A stretch of DNA of 64,000 nt from Halalkalibacter krulwichiae (GTDB lineage: Bacteria > Bacillota > Bacilli > Bacillales > Bacillaceae_D), in the NCBI RefSeq assembly GCF_002109385.1, contig NZ_CP020814.1, forward strand, positions 870,001-934,000, given 5' to 3'. The notes beneath the pieces were generated by a model that had not been told where the DNA came from, ran no database searches, and saw nothing but the letters and a program-made list of their open reading frames with translations. Below are positions 50,718-62,207 of this stretch, piece after piece. Made by a program: the position numbers and the translations under genes. The stretch's first letter is position 1. The number at the start of each line of letters is the position of its first letter.

Positions 50718-52538
50718 ATGAATAAAGAACAAAGACTAGCGCGCCAGGCGAAGATTCGTAACTTTTCAATCATCGCTCATATTGACCACGGTAAATCAAC
50801 ACTAGCCGATCGGATATTAGAAAAAACGGGTGCATTAACGGAACGAGAAATGAAAGAACAAACGCTTGATGCTATGGACCTAGAGCGTGAACGTGGAATA
50901 ACAATTAAGTTAAATGCTGTTCAGCTTACTTATAAAGCAAAAAATGGTGAAGAATATATTTTTCATCTAATTGATACTCCGGGGCATGTGGACTTCACTT
51001 ATGAGGTTTCACGTAGTTTAGCGGCTTGTGAAGGGGCGTTGTTAATTGTTGATGCAGCTCAAGGGATTGAGGCGCAGACGCTTGCAAATGTTTATTTAGC
51101 TCTTGATAATGATTTAGAGATTTTACCAGTGATTAATAAGATTGATTTGCCAAGCGCTGAACCAGAACGTGTTAAACAAGAAGTAGAAGATGTGATCGGA
51201 CTTGACGCTTCAGATGCTGTATTAGCTTCTGCTAAAAATGGAATAGGAATTGAGGACATCTTAGAGCAAGTTGTTGAGAAAGTACCAGCACCAACTGGGG
51301 ACCCTGAAGCCCCTTTAAAAGCGTTGATTTTTGATTCGCTCTATGATCCATATCGTGGAGTTGTAGCGTATATCCGAATTGTTGAAGGAACAGTTAAACC
51401 AGGACAAAAAATTAAAATGATGGCAACTGGCAAAGAGTTTGAAGTAAATGAAATTGGTGTGTTCACACCGAAAGCAGAAAAAAGAGATGAATTAACAGTA
51501 GGGGATGTTGGTTTCCTTTCAGCTGCAATTAAAAATGTTGGCGATACACGTGTCGGGGATACGATTACTAGTGCAGAGCGTCCGGCTGAAGAGCCATTAC
51601 CTGGTTACCGCCGGATGAACCCAATGGTTTACTGTGGTCTTTACCCTGTTGATACGAATGAATACAATGACTTACGAGAAGCATTAGAGCGCCTTGAATT
51701 AAACGATGCCTCATTACAATATGAACCTGAAACATCACAAGCTTTAGGGTTTGGTTTCCGTTGTGGATTTTTAGGTCTTCTCCACATGGAAATTATTCAA
51801 GAACGAATTGAACGTGAATTCGGTATTACTTTAATTACAACTGCGCCAAGTGTTATTTATAAAGTGACGACAACAAGTGGAGAAGAAGTCCAGATTGATA
51901 ATCCAGCAAACATGCCAGAAGCACAAAAGATTGAATCTGTTGAAGAGCCTTATGTTAAAGCGAAAATCATGGTTCCAAATGATTTTGTTGGTTCTGTTAT
52001 GGAGCTTTGTCAGAAGAAACGAGGAATTTTTGGCGACATGCAGTACTTGGATGAGAACCGAGTACAAATTGTTTATGAAATCCCATTATCTGAAATTGTT
52101 TATGATTTCTTTGACCAATTAAAGTCAAATACAAAAGGATATGCTTCATTTGATTATGAATTAATTGGCTATAAGCCATCGAAGCTTGTGAAGATGGACA
52201 TCTTATTAAATAGTGAAAAAGTTGACGCATTATCAGTCATTGTTCACCGTGATTTTGCCTATGATCGTGGCAAGATTATTGTTGAAAAATTAAAAGAATT
52301 AATACCGCGTCAACAATTTGAAGTGCCAGTTCAAGCGAGTATTGGTCAAAAGATTATCGCCCGATCTACAATCAAAGCTATCCGTAAAAATGTGTTGGCT
52401 AAATGTTATGGTGGAGATATTTCTCGTAAACGTAAGTTACTTGAAAAGCAAAAAGAAGGTAAGAAGCGTATGAAAGCTGTAGGGAATGTGGAAGTTCCAC
52501 AAGAAGCCTTTATGGCAGTTTTACGTATGGATGATTAA
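50718..52538 (+). CDS. lepA: Elongation factor 4 (LepA)
   Basis: A 606-residue translational GTPase: [14 protein letters not shown] (G1), [12 protein letters not shown] (G2), [12 protein letters not shown] (G3), NKIDLPSA (G4), then EF-G-like domains and the LepA C-terminal domain with [24 protein letters not shown]. It acts in 30S maturation or back-translocation. AGGAGTG precedes the ATG. Confidence 0.97.
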   Translation: MNKEQRLARQAKIRNFSIIAHIDHGKSTLADRILEKTGALTEREMKEQTLDAMDLERERGITIKLNAVQLTYKAKNGEEYIFHLIDTPGHVDFTYEVSRSLAACEGALLIVDAAQGIEAQTLANVYLALDNDLEILPVINKIDLPSAEPERVKQEVEDVIGLDASDAVLASAKNGIGIEDILEQVVEKVPAPTGDPEAPLKALIFDSLYDPYRGVVAYIRIVEGTVKPGQKIKMMATGKEFEVNEIGVFTPKAEKRDELTVGDVGFLSAAIKNVGDTRVGDTITSAERPAEEPLPGYRRMNPMVYCGLYPVDTNEYNDLREALERLELNDASLQYEPETSQALGFGFRCGFLGLLHMEIIQERIEREFGITLITTAPSVIYKVTTTSGEEVQIDNPANMPEAQKIESVEEPYVKAKIMVPNDFVGSVMELCQKKRGIFGDMQYLDENRVQIVYEIPLSEIVYDFFDQLKSNTKGYASFDYELIGYKPSKLVKMDILLNSEKVDALSVIVHRDFAYDRGKIIVEKLKELIPRQQFEVPVQASIGQKIIARSTIKAIRKNVLAKCYGGDISRKRKLLEKQKEGKKRMKAVGNVEVPQEAFMAVLRMDD

Positions 52539-52547
52539 GTTGAATGA

Positions 52548-52583
52548 AACCGCAGGACTACTCCTGCGGTTATTACTTTTTAA
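52548..52583 (+). terminator. Terminator between lepA and hemW
   Basis: AACCGCAGGA/TCCTGCGGTT (52548-52557 with 52562-52571) is followed by ATTACTTTTT. Confidence 0.8.
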
Positions 52584-52622
52584 TCCTTATATTATAATTT
52601 ACAAAAGTTGGAGGGACGAATA

Positions 52623-53768
52623 TTGGTTAAAGCAGCTTATGTCCACATCCCATTTTGCGAGCATATATGTCATTACTGCGATTTTAATAAAGTTTTCTTA
52701 AAAAATCAGCCAGTCGATCAGTATGTCAACTCGTTGCTTCTAGAAATGGAACGAACGTTAAAGAGAGAGCCGACTCGTGCGTTAACTACAGTTTATATCG
52801 GTGGGGGAACACCAACGGCCCTATCAGCTAAACAATTAGATGTATTACTTGAAGGTATGAGAAACATCTTGCCGATTGAAGAGGTCATTGAATTTACGAT
52901 TGAGGTTAATCCAGATAGCATCGAAGAAGATAAGTTGGCGGTATTAAAAAAACATGGTATTAATCGATTGAGTATTGGTGTTCAATCATTTGATGAAGAG
53001 CTTTTAAAAGGGATCGGGAGAACTCATTCTCGTACGAGTGTATTAGATGCTGTCACAAGAAGTAAATCTCTTGGCTTTGAGAATATATCGCTAGATTTGA
53101 TGTTTGGTTTGCCAGGTCAAACACCGGAGGCTTTTAAAGAAACGATTCATGAAGCGATTGATCTTGGGGTAGAACACCTATCAGCTTATTCATTGAAAGT
53201 AGAAGAGAAAACAGTCTTTTATAACCGGCAACGTCAAGGGAAATTAATCTTACCGCAAGAAGATGATGAGATATCGATGTATGAAATATTATTAGAAGAA
53301 ACGAAAAAGGCTAATTTCTCACAATACGAGATTAGTAATTTTGCGAAGGCAGGTTTTGAAAGTAGGCATAACCTCGTTTATTGGAATAATGAAGAATATT
53401 ATGGTTTCGGTGCAGGAGCTCACGGTTACGTTAATGGCATTCGTTATCAAAATCACGGTCCTTTGCCAAAATATTTAAAGGCAATTGATGCGCATACAGC
53501 TCCTATTTTGAACCAACATGAAGTTTCTCCTGTTGAACGAATTGAAGAAGCAATGTTTATGGGGCTACGGAAACGTAATGGGGTTAACCGTGATGAATTC
53601 AAAGGTTTATATGGAAGATCGGTTGACGATTGCTTCGGTGAACAAATTGACATGCTTCAAAAACGAGGGCTGTTAGTTGTAGAGAATAACCGAGTGAAGA
53701 TAACTGAAGAAGGCTTATTGTTAAGTAATGAAGTTTTTGAACAGTTCATTGCCGTTTTAGATGAGTAA
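52623..53768 (+). CDS. hemW: Radical SAM protein HemW
   Basis: A 381-residue radical SAM protein with CEHICHYCDF (three cluster Cys), GGGTPTAL and ISLDLMFGLPGQT. The CxxxCxxC pattern without the fourth Cys of coproporphyrinogen dehydrogenase HemN marks it as HemW, a haem chaperone, rather than a haem-synthesis enzyme. GGAGGG is 7 bases before the TTG at 52623. It lies between lepA and hrcA as in B. subtilis. Confidence 0.92.
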   Translation: MVKAAYVHIPFCEHICHYCDFNKVFLKNQPVDQYVNSLLLEMERTLKREPTRALTTVYIGGGTPTALSAKQLDVLLEGMRNILPIEEVIEFTIEVNPDSIEEDKLAVLKKHGINRLSIGVQSFDEELLKGIGRTHSRTSVLDAVTRSKSLGFENISLDLMFGLPGQTPEAFKETIHEAIDLGVEHLSAYSLKVEEKTVFYNRQRQGKLILPQEDDEISMYEILLEETKKANFSQYEISNFAKAGFESRHNLVYWNNEEYYGFGAGAHGYVNGIRYQNHGPLPKYLKAIDAHTAPILNQHEVSPVERIEEAMFMGLRKRNGVNRDEFKGLYGRSVDDCFGEQIDMLQKRGLLVVENNRVKITEEGLLLSNEVFEQFIAVLDE

Positions 53769-53866
53769 TGAAGCGACAGTCAGCTAGGAAATAATTGATT
53801 TGATCGTTCACGGGTAAATTCCATATTTTGTGCTTTTATTTTTAGAAAGAATAGAGCTTCGATTAG

Positions 53867-53895
53867 TTGACAAAGCGCCGCCTTTTTGATAATTT
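53867..53895 (+). promoter_or_regulatory. Sigma-A promoter of the hrcA operon
   Basis: A perfect -35 TTGACA (53867-53872) is followed after 17 bases by TAATTT (53890-53895), just before the CIRCE operator. Confidence 0.6.
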
Positions 53896-53905
53896 ATCAT
53901 TAGAT

Positions 53906-53932
53906 TTAGCACTCGGATGCGGTGAGTGCTAA
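53906..53932 (+). promoter_or_regulatory. CIRCE operator (HrcA binding site)
   Basis: The perfect inverted repeat TTAGCACTC-N9-GAGTGCTAA lies between the promoter and hrcA. HrcA with GroEL binds it and represses the operon until heat or misfolded protein releases it. Confidence 0.98.
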
Positions 53933-53948
53933 CAGAGGTGGTGAGGGG

Positions 53949-54980
53949 ATGTTAACAGATAGGCAATTGTTGATTCTACATGCTATTGTTGATGATTATA
54001 TCCGTTCTGCAGAGCCTGTGGGCTCAAGAAGCATTTCCAAAAGAGATGATATTACGTTTAGTCCGGCAACGATTCGTAACGATATGGCAGACTTAGAGGA
54101 ATTAGGCTTTTTAGAGAAACCGCACAGTTCGGCTGGTAGAATTCCATCACAAAGAGGGTATCGCTACTATGTCGATAATCTATTATTGCCACACCATTTA
54201 ACTGCTGACGAAGAGTTGGACATAAGATCTATTTTCTCAGAGCGAATTCGAGAGGTTGAGGAAGTCATTCAACACTCAGCTCGAGTACTTTCAAATATGA
54301 CAAGTTATATCTCTCTCGTATTGGGACCCGAAATGTTTGAATCAACATTAAAAAATATTCAGATCATCCCTCTTGGGAAAGGATCGGCTATCCTTATTCT
54401 AGTAACAGACACAGGACATGTTGAGAATCAAACGATTGTTGTTCCCGAGTCGATTGATGCTTCTGACTTAGAAAGAACTGTTAATATTCTTAATGAACGA
54501 TTAATGGGTGTGCCACTTTATAAGTTAAGAGATAAGCTTCAATTTGAAATCAAAGATGTACTACGTGAACATGTAGGGAATTATGAGCAAGTTGTTAAGA
54601 TGATTGACCCTTCTTTGCATATTGAGAAAGAGGAAAAAGTATTCTACAGTGGGAAAACAAATATCTTGTCTCAACCTGAATTCCGCGATGTTGAAAAAGT
54701 ACGAATGCTACTTAATATGTTAGAAGAAGATAAAACGATGAACCAAATTCTTCGAACACCGGTAACAGGAATACAAGTCAAGATAGGCCAAGAAAATAAA
54801 TTAGAGGCTTTTGACAATTGCAGTTTGATCACTGCATCTTATTCAATTGCTGGCAAGCATATGGGTACGATTGGTATATTAGGTCCAACTCGTATGGAGT
54901 ACCGAAGGGTGATTGGAGTTGTTGACACATTGTCAAAGGATCTTACGAAACTATTAACAAACTTGTATCAGCAAGGTTAG
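53949..54980 (+). CDS. hrcA: Heat-inducible transcription repressor HrcA
   Basis: A 343-residue repressor: N-terminal winged helix (LTDRQLLILHAIVDDYIRSAEPVGSRSI, SPATIRNDMADLEELGFLEKPHSSAGRIPS) and a C-terminal GAF-like domain with GPTRMEYRRVIGVV. It represses its own operon through the CIRCE at 53906-53932. The frame opens at a GTG in the CIRCE; AGGTGG points to the ATG at 53949. Confidence 0.97.
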   Translation: MLTDRQLLILHAIVDDYIRSAEPVGSRSISKRDDITFSPATIRNDMADLEELGFLEKPHSSAGRIPSQRGYRYYVDNLLLPHHLTADEELDIRSIFSERIREVEEVIQHSARVLSNMTSYISLVLGPEMFESTLKNIQIIPLGKGSAILILVTDTGHVENQTIVVPESIDASDLERTVNILNERLMGVPLYKLRDKLQFEIKDVLREHVGNYEQVVKMIDPSLHIEKEEKVFYSGKTNILSQPEFRDVEKVRMLLNMLEEDKTMNQILRTPVTGIQVKIGQENKLEAFDNCSLITASYSIAGKHMGTIGILGPTRMEYRRVIGVVDTLSKDLTKLLTNLYQQG

Positions 54981-55065
54981 AAATGGTAATATTGACAATT
55001 AGTTGTAGTTTACTAATTGTCATGCTACATAGAGCTAGTTTAATTTTACTAGGAGGTGAAATGAG

Positions 55066-55611
55066 TTGACAGAAAAAGAAACACAAACAATGGAAGAAGA
55101 AGCAATTGAACAAGAGCCGAATGCAGAAGAGATCAGTGAGGAAGCTGAGCAAACTGAGGAACTGTCTACTGAAGAATCTCATCAAGCAGAAGTTACTGAA
55201 CTTAACAATCGTCTTTTACGTGTTCAAGCAGATTATGATAATTTCCGTCGTCGTTCTCGTGAAGAAAAAGAATCGGCTGCGAAATATAGATCACAAACCG
55301 TTATCGAAGCTTTGCTTCCTGTCATCGATAACTTTGAGCGTGCTTTACTTGTAAAGCCAGAAACTGAGGAAGCAAAGGCGCTATTACAAGGCATGGAAAT
55401 GGTTTATCGTCAATTCCAAGAAGCATTGAAGAGTGAAGGCGTTGAAGTGATCGAGACGGTTGGTCAAACGTTTGATCCTCACTTGCACCAAGCGGTCATG
55501 CAAGTTGAAGAGGAAGGGTTTGAATCAAATCAAATCGTGGAAGAATTACAAAAAGGGTATAAGTTAAAGGATCGCGTAGTAAGACCATCTATGGTTAAAG
55601 TAAATGCGTAA
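55066..55611 (+). CDS. grpE: Nucleotide exchange factor GrpE
   Basis: A 181-residue dimeric co-chaperone: acidic N-terminus, long coiled coil ([20 protein letters not shown]), then the beta domain [19 protein letters not shown]. It releases ADP from DnaK. TTG start with AGGAGGTG upstream; the nearby ATG is out of frame. Confidence 0.97.
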   Translation: MTEKETQTMEEEAIEQEPNAEEISEEAEQTEELSTEESHQAEVTELNNRLLRVQADYDNFRRRSREEKESAAKYRSQTVIEALLPVIDNFERALLVKPETEEAKALLQGMEMVYRQFQEALKSEGVEVIETVGQTFDPHLHQAVMQVEEEGFESNQIVEELQKGYKLKDRVVRPSMVKVNA

Positions 55612-55741
55612 TCCTACATAACCTATTTTGGGAGCGATGAGAAGCTCGTTCTATTAGTTTTAGGTACAATTATGTGATACTTAACTTCACTTATTATAAA
55701 AAAGAGCTGGTTTAAGCAAAACTTGAATTGGAGGAAGAATC

Positions 55742-57574
55742 ATGAGTAAAATCATTGGTATTGATTTAGGTACAACAAACTCTTGTGTAGCCGTTATGGA
55801 AGGCGGAGAAGCAACAGTTATTCCTAATCCAGAAGGTAACCGTACAACTCCATCTGTTGTAGCATTTAAAGATGGTGAGCGTCTTGTAGGGGAAGTGGCA
55901 AAGCGTCAAGCGATCACTAACCCAAATACAGTTATGTCTATTAAAAGACATATGGGAACGGATTACAAAGAGGCAGTTGAGGGCAAAGACTTTACACCTC
56001 AAGAAATTTCTGCAATTATCTTACAAAAGTTAAAATCAGATGCTGAGGCATACTTAGGTGAGAAGGTTACAAAGGCTGTTATTACTGTGCCGGCTTACTT
56101 TAATGACTCACAACGTCAAGCAACAAAAGATGCTGGTAAGATTGCTGGTCTTGAAGTTGAGCGTATTGTCAACGAGCCAACGGCAGCTGCACTTGCTTAT
56201 GGTTTAGAAAAAGAAGAAGATCAAACAATTCTTGTTTATGACCTTGGTGGCGGTACTTTTGATGTATCTATCCTTGAATTGGGAGATGGGTTCTTCGAAG
56301 TTAAAGCAACTTCTGGAGATAACAAGCTTGGTGGAGATGACTTCGACCAAGTAATCATTGATTACTTAGTCGATCAATTTAAGAAGGACAATGGCATTGA
56401 TCTTTCACAAGATAAGATGGCTATGCAACGTCTGAAAGATGCAGCTGAAAAGGCAAAGAAAGATTTATCTGGTGTAACACAAACACAAATTTCTCTACCT
56501 TTCATCACAGCTGATGCAACTGGCCCTAAGCATTTGGAAGTGAGCATGAGCCGTGCAAAGTTTGAAGAGCTATCTGCTGATTTAGTAGAGCGTACACTAG
56601 AGCCAACTCGTCGTGCTCTATCTGATGCTGGACTTTCAGCAAGTGAAATTGACAGAGTCGTATTAGTTGGTGGATCTACTCGTATCCCTGCTGTTCAAGA
56701 AGAAATTAAGAAATTAACAGGAAAAGAACCGCATAAGGGAGTAAATCCAGATGAGGTAGTTGCATTAGGTGCGGCTGTTCAAGCTGGTGTCCTTACAGGT
56801 GATGTAAAAGACGTTGTTCTTTTAGATGTAACACCACTTTCATTAGGTATTGAGACAATGGGTGGAGTATTTACAAAGTTAATTGAACGTAATACAACAA
56901 TCCCGACGTCAAAATCACAAGTTTTCTCTACAGCTGCTGATAATCAGCCATCGGTTGATATTCATGTACTTCAAGGTGAGCGTGAAATGGCAGCATACAA
57001 TAAAACATTAGGACGTTTCCAATTATCTGATATTCCACCAGCACCACGTGGTGTACCTCAAATCGAAGTATCTTTTGATATTGATGCGAACGGTATCGTG
57101 AATGTAAAGGCAAAAGATCTTGGAACGAATAAAGAACAATCTATTACGATTACTTCATCATCAGGTCTTTCTGACGATGAAATCGAAAAAATGGTTAAAG
57201 ACGCTGAAGCAAATGCAGAAGAAGACAAAAAGCGTCGTGAAGAAGTTGAACTTCGCAATGAAGCCGATCAACTTGTTTTCCAAACGGAAAAGACACTTAA
57301 AGACTTAGGTGAAAATGTCGATGCGGCAGAGAAAGAAAAGGCTGAAGCGGCAAAAGATAAACTAAAAGCAGCGATTGAGTCTGATAACACAGACGAAATT
57401 CGTACGGCTAAAGATGAGCTTCAAGAGATCGTGATGGCATTAACTACAAAGATGTATGAGCAAGCGGCACAAGCGGCTCAAGGAGCAGAAGCAGGGGATG
57501 CTGGCGCGAAGCAAGCAGACGATAATGTTGTAGATGCTGAATACGAAGAAGTAAAAGAAGAAGAAAAGAAATAA
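55742..57574 (+). CDS. dnaK: Chaperone DnaK (Hsp70)
   Basis: A 610-residue Hsp70: [54 protein letters not shown] and [17 protein letters not shown] in the ATPase domain, the substrate domain with [13 protein letters not shown], and an acidic tail [17 protein letters not shown] precedes the ATG. A hairpin separates it from dnaJ. Confidence 0.98.
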   Translation: MSKIIGIDLGTTNSCVAVMEGGEATVIPNPEGNRTTPSVVAFKDGERLVGEVAKRQAITNPNTVMSIKRHMGTDYKEAVEGKDFTPQEISAIILQKLKSDAEAYLGEKVTKAVITVPAYFNDSQRQATKDAGKIAGLEVERIVNEPTAAALAYGLEKEEDQTILVYDLGGGTFDVSILELGDGFFEVKATSGDNKLGGDDFDQVIIDYLVDQFKKDNGIDLSQDKMAMQRLKDAAEKAKKDLSGVTQTQISLPFITADATGPKHLEVSMSRAKFEELSADLVERTLEPTRRALSDAGLSASEIDRVVLVGGSTRIPAVQEEIKKLTGKEPHKGVNPDEVVALGAAVQAGVLTGDVKDVVLLDVTPLSLGIETMGGVFTKLIERNTTIPTSKSQVFSTAADNQPSVDIHVLQGEREMAAYNKTLGRFQLSDIPPAPRGVPQIEVSFDIDANGIVNVKAKDLGTNKEQSITITSSSGLSDDEIEKMVKDAEANAEEDKKRREEVELRNEADQLVFQTEKTLKDLGENVDAAEKEKAEAAKDKLKAAIESDNTDEIRTAKDELQEIVMALTTKMYEQAAQAAQGAEAGDAGAKQADDNVVDAEYEEVKEEEKK

Positions 57575-57586
57575 CATAGAACATTT

Positions 57587-57630
57587 GTAGAAAAGTCAAA
57601 GTCAGCGTTTATGGCTTTGACTTTTTCTAC
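57587..57630 (+). terminator. Hairpin between dnaK and dnaJ
   Basis: GTAGAAAAGTCAAAG and CTTTGACTTTTTCTAC pair around TCAGCGTTTATGG with one bulge. T5 is inside the stem and the tail is not T-rich, so it may be a partial terminator or mRNA-end stabiliser that lowers dnaJ output relative to dnaK. Confidence 0.55.
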
Positions 57631-57737
57631 GAATGTCTACCAAAAAGAGGATATTGAATCTTCAATTGTGTTTGTTGCGAAGTACAATAAAATGATGATA
57701 AGATGAACGTTATGGAATAGAGTCGGGAGTGGATGAC

Positions 57738-58847
57738 ATGAGTAAACGAGATTACTATGAAGTCCTTGGTGTCGATCAAAATGCTTCTGTTGATGAAGTG
57801 AAAAAAGCGTATCGTAAATTAGCGCGTAAATATCATCCAGATGTAAATAAAGAAGCTGATGCTACGGATAAATTTAAAGAAGTAAAAGAGGCGTATGACA
57901 CGTTAAGTGACCCTCAGAAAAAGGCGCACTATGATCAATTTGGTCATACAGACCCTAACCAAGGCTTTGGTGGAGCTGGAGACTTTGGTGGGGGTTTTGG
58001 GGACATCTTTGACATGTTCTTTGGTGGTGGCGGACGTAGAAATCCAAATGCACCTCGTCAAGGAGCCGATCTGCAATACACGATGACTCTTGAGTTTAAA
58101 GAGGCTGTCTTCGGAAAAGATACAGAAATTGAAATTCCTCGTGAAGAGACATGTAACACTTGTACCGGTAGTGGGGCAAAGCCTGGAACTAAACCAGAAA
58201 CTTGTTCTCATTGCGGTGGGGCAGGCCAATTAAACGTAGAACAGAATACACCATTTGGACGGGTTGTAAATCGTCGCGTTTGTCATCACTGTGATGGAAC
58301 AGGTAAGTTTATTAAAAACAAGTGTACGACATGTGGTGGAAAAGGAAAAGTACGTAAACGTAAAAAAATAAGTGTGAAAGTTCCAGCGGGTATTGATCAC
58401 GGTCAACAATTACGTGTTTCTGGTCAAGGAGAAGCTGGGGTTAACGGTGGGCCTCCTGGAGACCTATACGTTGTCTTTAATGTGAAAACTCATGAATTCT
58501 TTGATCGTGATGGTGATGACATCTACTGTGAAATGCCTTTAACTTTTGCGCAAGTAGCACTTGGTGATGAAATTGAAGTACCGACATTGAGTGGCAAAGT
58601 AAAACTGAAAATTCCTGCTGGGACACAGACTGGGACTAATTTCCGCCTTCGTGGAAAAGGGGTTCCGAACGTTCATGGACGTGGTCAGGGCGATCAGCAT
58701 GTTAAGATCAGAGTCGTTACACCTAAAAACCTAACGGACAAGGAAAAGGATTTAATAAGAGATTTTGCTCAAATGTCTGGCGGACAGCCTGATGAGCAAA
58801 ATGACAGCTTTTTTGCAAAAGTAAAACGCGCCTTTAAGGGAGAATAG
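57738..58847 (+). CDS. dnaJ: Chaperone DnaJ (Hsp40)
   Basis: A 369-residue type I Hsp40: J domain with [14 protein letters not shown] (HPD), Gly/Phe region ([14 protein letters not shown]), four CxxCxGxG zinc repeats ([32 protein letters not shown]) and C-terminal substrate domains. GGGAGTG points to the ATG at 57738 instead of the GTG at 57729. Confidence 0.97.
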   Translation: MSKRDYYEVLGVDQNASVDEVKKAYRKLARKYHPDVNKEADATDKFKEVKEAYDTLSDPQKKAHYDQFGHTDPNQGFGGAGDFGGGFGDIFDMFFGGGGRRNPNAPRQGADLQYTMTLEFKEAVFGKDTEIEIPREETCNTCTGSGAKPGTKPETCSHCGGAGQLNVEQNTPFGRVVNRRVCHHCDGTGKFIKNKCTTCGGKGKVRKRKKISVKVPAGIDHGQQLRVSGQGEAGVNGGPPGDLYVVFNVKTHEFFDRDGDDIYCEMPLTFAQVALGDEIEVPTLSGKVKLKIPAGTQTGTNFRLRGKGVPNVHGRGQGDQHVKIRVVTPKNLTDKEKDLIRDFAQMSGGQPDEQNDSFFAKVKRAFKGE

Positions 58848-58876
58848 CAATCTAAGGATGGAGTTGGAGATTTATG

Positions 58877-59812
58877 ATGAAATGGTCGGAATTTAGTATT
58901 CATACGACAGAGGAAGCGGTAGAGCCGGTTTGTAATATATTACATGAAGCTGGTGCAAGTGGTGTCGTTATAGAAGATCCCTTAGATCTAGTAAAGGATT
59001 GGGGAGATAAATTCGGTGAGATCTACCAACTCTCTCCAGATGATTATCCTGAAGAAGGAGTTATTATTAAGGCTTATTTCCCTGTTAATAGCTTTTTATC
59101 TGAAACTATTGAGGAAATCAAAGAATCAATCAATGGCTTGCTTTTATATGATATTGATCTTGGTCATAATAAAGTTCAATTGATAGAGGTTCACGAAGAA
59201 GAGTGGGCAACTGCGTGGAAGAAGTATTATAAGCCTGTGAAAGTGTCAAGTTCGATTACTATTACTCCTACTTGGGAGGAGTATCAACCTACAGTTGGTG
59301 AAATGGTAATAGAACTTGACCCTGGAATGGCTTTTGGGACAGGAACACATCCAACGACCGTTCTATGTATTCAAGCTTTAGATAAATATTTAAATGGTGG
59401 AGAAACGGTTGTAGATGTTGGAACTGGCTCAGGGGTATTAAGCATCGCTGCGGCAAAGTTAGGTGTGAAAAGTGTATTAGCGCTTGATCTTGATTATGTT
59501 GCAGTTGAAAGTGCTGCGTTAAATGTCAACTTAAATCGTGTTCAAGACGTCGTAACAGTCAAACAAAATAACTTACTAGAAGATGTTGATGGACAATATG
59601 ATATTGTTGTAGCGAATATCCTAGCGGAGGTCATTGTTCGGTTTGTTCAAGATGCGGCAGCGGTTCTTAAACCAAATGGATTATATATAACTTCTGGTAT
59701 TATTAAACGTAAGAAACAAGAGGTTAAAGATGCTCTATTAGCTGGTGGATTTAACATTGAAGAAGTAATTGAAATGGATGATTGGGTAGCGATTATTGCT
59801 CGTAAGCAATAA
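58877..59812 (+). CDS. prmA: Ribosomal protein L11 methyltransferase
   Basis: A 311-residue enzyme trimethylating L11. N-terminal L11-recognition domain ([16 protein letters not shown]), then [21 protein letters not shown] motif [16 protein letters not shown] and [13 protein letters not shown] at 58877 is 7 bases after GGAG and fits family length; ATG at 58874 is equally open. Confidence 0.96.
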   Translation: MKWSEFSIHTTEEAVEPVCNILHEAGASGVVIEDPLDLVKDWGDKFGEIYQLSPDDYPEEGVIIKAYFPVNSFLSETIEEIKESINGLLLYDIDLGHNKVQLIEVHEEEWATAWKKYYKPVKVSSSITITPTWEEYQPTVGEMVIELDPGMAFGTGTHPTTVLCIQALDKYLNGGETVVDVGTGSGVLSIAAAKLGVKSVLALDLDYVAVESAALNVNLNRVQDVVTVKQNNLLEDVDGQYDIVVANILAEVIVRFVQDAAAVLKPNGLYITSGIIKRKKQEVKDALLAGGFNIEEVIEMDDWVAIIARKQ

Positions 59813-59913
59813 AAGTCTAGAATATGCTTTTTTGAAAAATTAGCTCACTCAGTTCGTCATGTAGCTATTTTACGTAGTATTCACTACATTAATAAAATGT
59901 GAGGAAGATGAAC

Positions 59914-60666
59914 ATGCAGCGTTACTTTGTTGCGAAAGAGCAAATGACTAAACATGAAGTTGTGATTACAGGTGAAGATGTTAAACATATCTCACGTGTA
60001 ATGCGAATGAATATTAATGATGAAATCATTTGTAGCAATAATGAATCTCGTACGGTTAAATGTGTCATTACAAGGCTAGCAGATCAGGAAATTGTAGCTA
60101 AGATTGTACAAGAAATCACACCCAATACGGAGCTACCAATAGAGGTAACGATTGCTCAAGGGTTACCTAAAGGGGATAAATTAGATTTAATTATCCAAAA
60201 GGGGACGGAGCTCGGAGCCAGTGCGTTTATTCCTTTTTCTGCTTCCAGGTCAATTGTAAAATGGGATCGTAAAAAGGCTGGAAAAAAAATCGAACGTCTA
60301 GAGAAGATTGCTAAAGAAGCTGCGGAGCAATCCTATCGAGAAAGAATTCCTGTAGTTCACCAAGTCCTTGCTTTACCAAAATTATTAAAAGAAATGGCTA
60401 CCTTCGATCGTGTGATTATAGCTTATGAAGAATCTGCGAAAGAGGGCGAACATGCTCAACTTGCACGGGTATTAAATGAATTGTCTCCAGGTCAAAAGCT
60501 TCTGTGTATCATTGGACCTGAAGGTGGTCTATCTGAAGAAGAAGTAAATCAATTAAAACAAGCAGGTGCCATTCCTTGCGGATTTGGTCCAAGAATATTG
60601 CGTACCGAAACAGCTGCATTATATGCACTTGCTGTAAGTTCGTACCATTTTGAATTAATGAGGTGA
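59914..60666 (+). CDS. rsmE: 16S rRNA (uracil1498-N3)-methyltransferase RsmE
   Basis: A 250-residue SPOUT methyltransferase, start MQRYFVAKEQ, PUA-like N-domain (HISRVMRMNINDEI) and knotted domain with QKGTELGASAFIPF, IGPEGGLSEEEV and LGP-like FGPRILRTETAALYAL. GAGGAA precedes the ATG at 59914. Confidence 0.95.
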   Translation: MQRYFVAKEQMTKHEVVITGEDVKHISRVMRMNINDEIICSNNESRTVKCVITRLADQEIVAKIVQEITPNTELPIEVTIAQGLPKGDKLDLIIQKGTELGASAFIPFSASRSIVKWDRKKAGKKIERLEKIAKEAAEQSYRERIPVVHQVLALPKLLKEMATFDRVIIAYEESAKEGEHAQLARVLNELSPGQKLLCIIGPEGGLSEEEVNQLKQAGAIPCGFGPRILRTETAALYALAVSSYHFELMR

Positions 60667-60671
60667 AGACA

Positions 60672-62021
60672 ATGCCTACAGTGGCGTTTCATACATTAGG
60701 CTGTAAAGTGAATCATTATGAAACAGAAGCGATTTGGCAGCTGTTTCAAAAAGAAGGCTATGAAAAAGTAGAGTTTGAATCGACGTCGGATGTCTATGTA
60801 ATTAATACGTGCACAGTGACGAATACAGGTGATAAGAAAAGTCGTCAAGTCATTCGTAGAGCCGTTCGTAAAAATCCTGATGCTGTCATATGTGTAACCG
60901 GTTGTTATGCTCAAACATCACCAGCTGAAATTATGGCAATTCCAGGAGTCGATATTGTTGTTGGTACGCAGGATCGAGTGAAGATGCTGGAATATATTGA
61001 GCAATTTAAGCGTGAACGGGAGCCTATTAATGGTGTAGGAAACATTATGAAGTCTCGCGTATATGAAGAACTGGATGTTCCTGCTTTTACAGATCGTACA
61101 CGTGCTTCTTTAAAGATTCAAGAAGGTTGTAACAACTTTTGTACATTCTGTATCATTCCTTGGGCTCGTGGCTTGATGCGCTCGCGAGATCCAAAAGAAG
61201 TAATTAAGCAAGCGCAACAATTAGTTGATGCAGGCTACAAGGAGATTGTTTTAACGGGAATTCACACTGGTGGTTATGGTGAAGATCTTAAAGATTATAG
61301 CTTGGCTCGTTTACTAGAAGATTTAGAGCAAGTTAAAGGCTTAAAGAGAATTCGTATATCTTCAATTGAAGCAAGTCAATTAACAGATGAAGTCATTAAT
61401 GTAATTGACCGTTCTGAAAAAGTAGTCCGTCATTTGCATATTCCACTTCAATCAGGGTCGAACACGGTTCTTAAAAGAATGCGCCGTAAATATACGATGG
61501 AGTTTTTTGGAGAGCGTCTAGACCGATTAAAAGAAGTGCTACCTGGACTAGCTGTTACATCTGATGTTATCGTTGGGTTCCCGGGCGAAACAGAAGAAGA
61601 ATTTCAGGAAACATTTGATTTTATCGCTAAACATAAATTTAGTGAACTTCATGTCTTTCCATATTCGAAGCGTACGGGAACTCCAGCTGCGCGAATGGAA
61701 GATCAAGTTGACGAAGAAGTGAAAAATGAAAGAGTGCATCGTTTAATTGAATTATCGAATCAATTAGCGAAGGAATATGCTTCATTGTTTGAAGGAGAAG
61801 TTCTTGAAGTGATTCCAGAGGAACAAGATAAAGAGAATCCTAATAGCGGTCAATATATTGGATATACAGATAATTATTTAAAAGTGAAAGTACCAGCCAC
61901 TAATGATATGATTGGAAAGCTTGTAAAGGTTAAGATTACAAAGGCTGGCTATCCTTATAATCAAGGTGAATTTGTTCGTGTAATGGACGATGTTCCTTTA
62001 AAAGCAGTTGTGGGTAGATAA
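60672..62021 (+). CDS. mtaB: tRNA t6A37 methylthiotransferase MtaB
   Basis: A 449-residue radical SAM enzyme adding a methylthio group to t6A37 of tRNA. N-terminal MTTase Cys residues in TLGCKVNHYE, INTCTVTNTGD and VTGCYAQ; radical SAM CNNFCTFCIIPWARG; C-terminal TRAM domain. It belongs to the MtaB (YqeV) branch by context. GAGGTG points to the ATG at 60672, eight bases after the GTG-containing rsmE end. Confidence 0.94.
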   Translation: MPTVAFHTLGCKVNHYETEAIWQLFQKEGYEKVEFESTSDVYVINTCTVTNTGDKKSRQVIRRAVRKNPDAVICVTGCYAQTSPAEIMAIPGVDIVVGTQDRVKMLEYIEQFKREREPINGVGNIMKSRVYEELDVPAFTDRTRASLKIQEGCNNFCTFCIIPWARGLMRSRDPKEVIKQAQQLVDAGYKEIVLTGIHTGGYGEDLKDYSLARLLEDLEQVKGLKRIRISSIEASQLTDEVINVIDRSEKVVRHLHIPLQSGSNTVLKRMRRKYTMEFFGERLDRLKEVLPGLAVTSDVIVGFPGETEEEFQETFDFIAKHKFSELHVFPYSKRTGTPAARMEDQVDEEVKNERVHRLIELSNQLAKEYASLFEGEVLEVIPEEQDKENPNSGQYIGYTDNYLKVKVPATNDMIGKLVKVKITKAGYPYNQGEFVRVMDDVPLKAVVGR

Positions 62022-62023
62022 TA

Positions 62024-62068
62024 AAAGCATCAAGGTGCCACTTTTTAAAGTGGGCCTTGATGCTTTTT
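62024..62068 (+). terminator. Terminator of the hrcA-dnaK-mtaB operon
   Basis: AAAAGCATCAAGG...CCTTGATGCTTTT has an inner CCACTTT/AAAGTGG stem and a T6 tail. Confidence 0.88.
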
Positions 62069-62207
62069 TATAAAGGCATGTAAAAGAAAATAGTGGGAAG
62101 AATAAGTACAGGTATGGAAAGGTATTGAAGCGTGATGTATCTTTTGCAATTTTGTGATACGATAAGAGAGGTACGGACAACTTACATATTAGAGAGGATG
62201 TTTTAAC

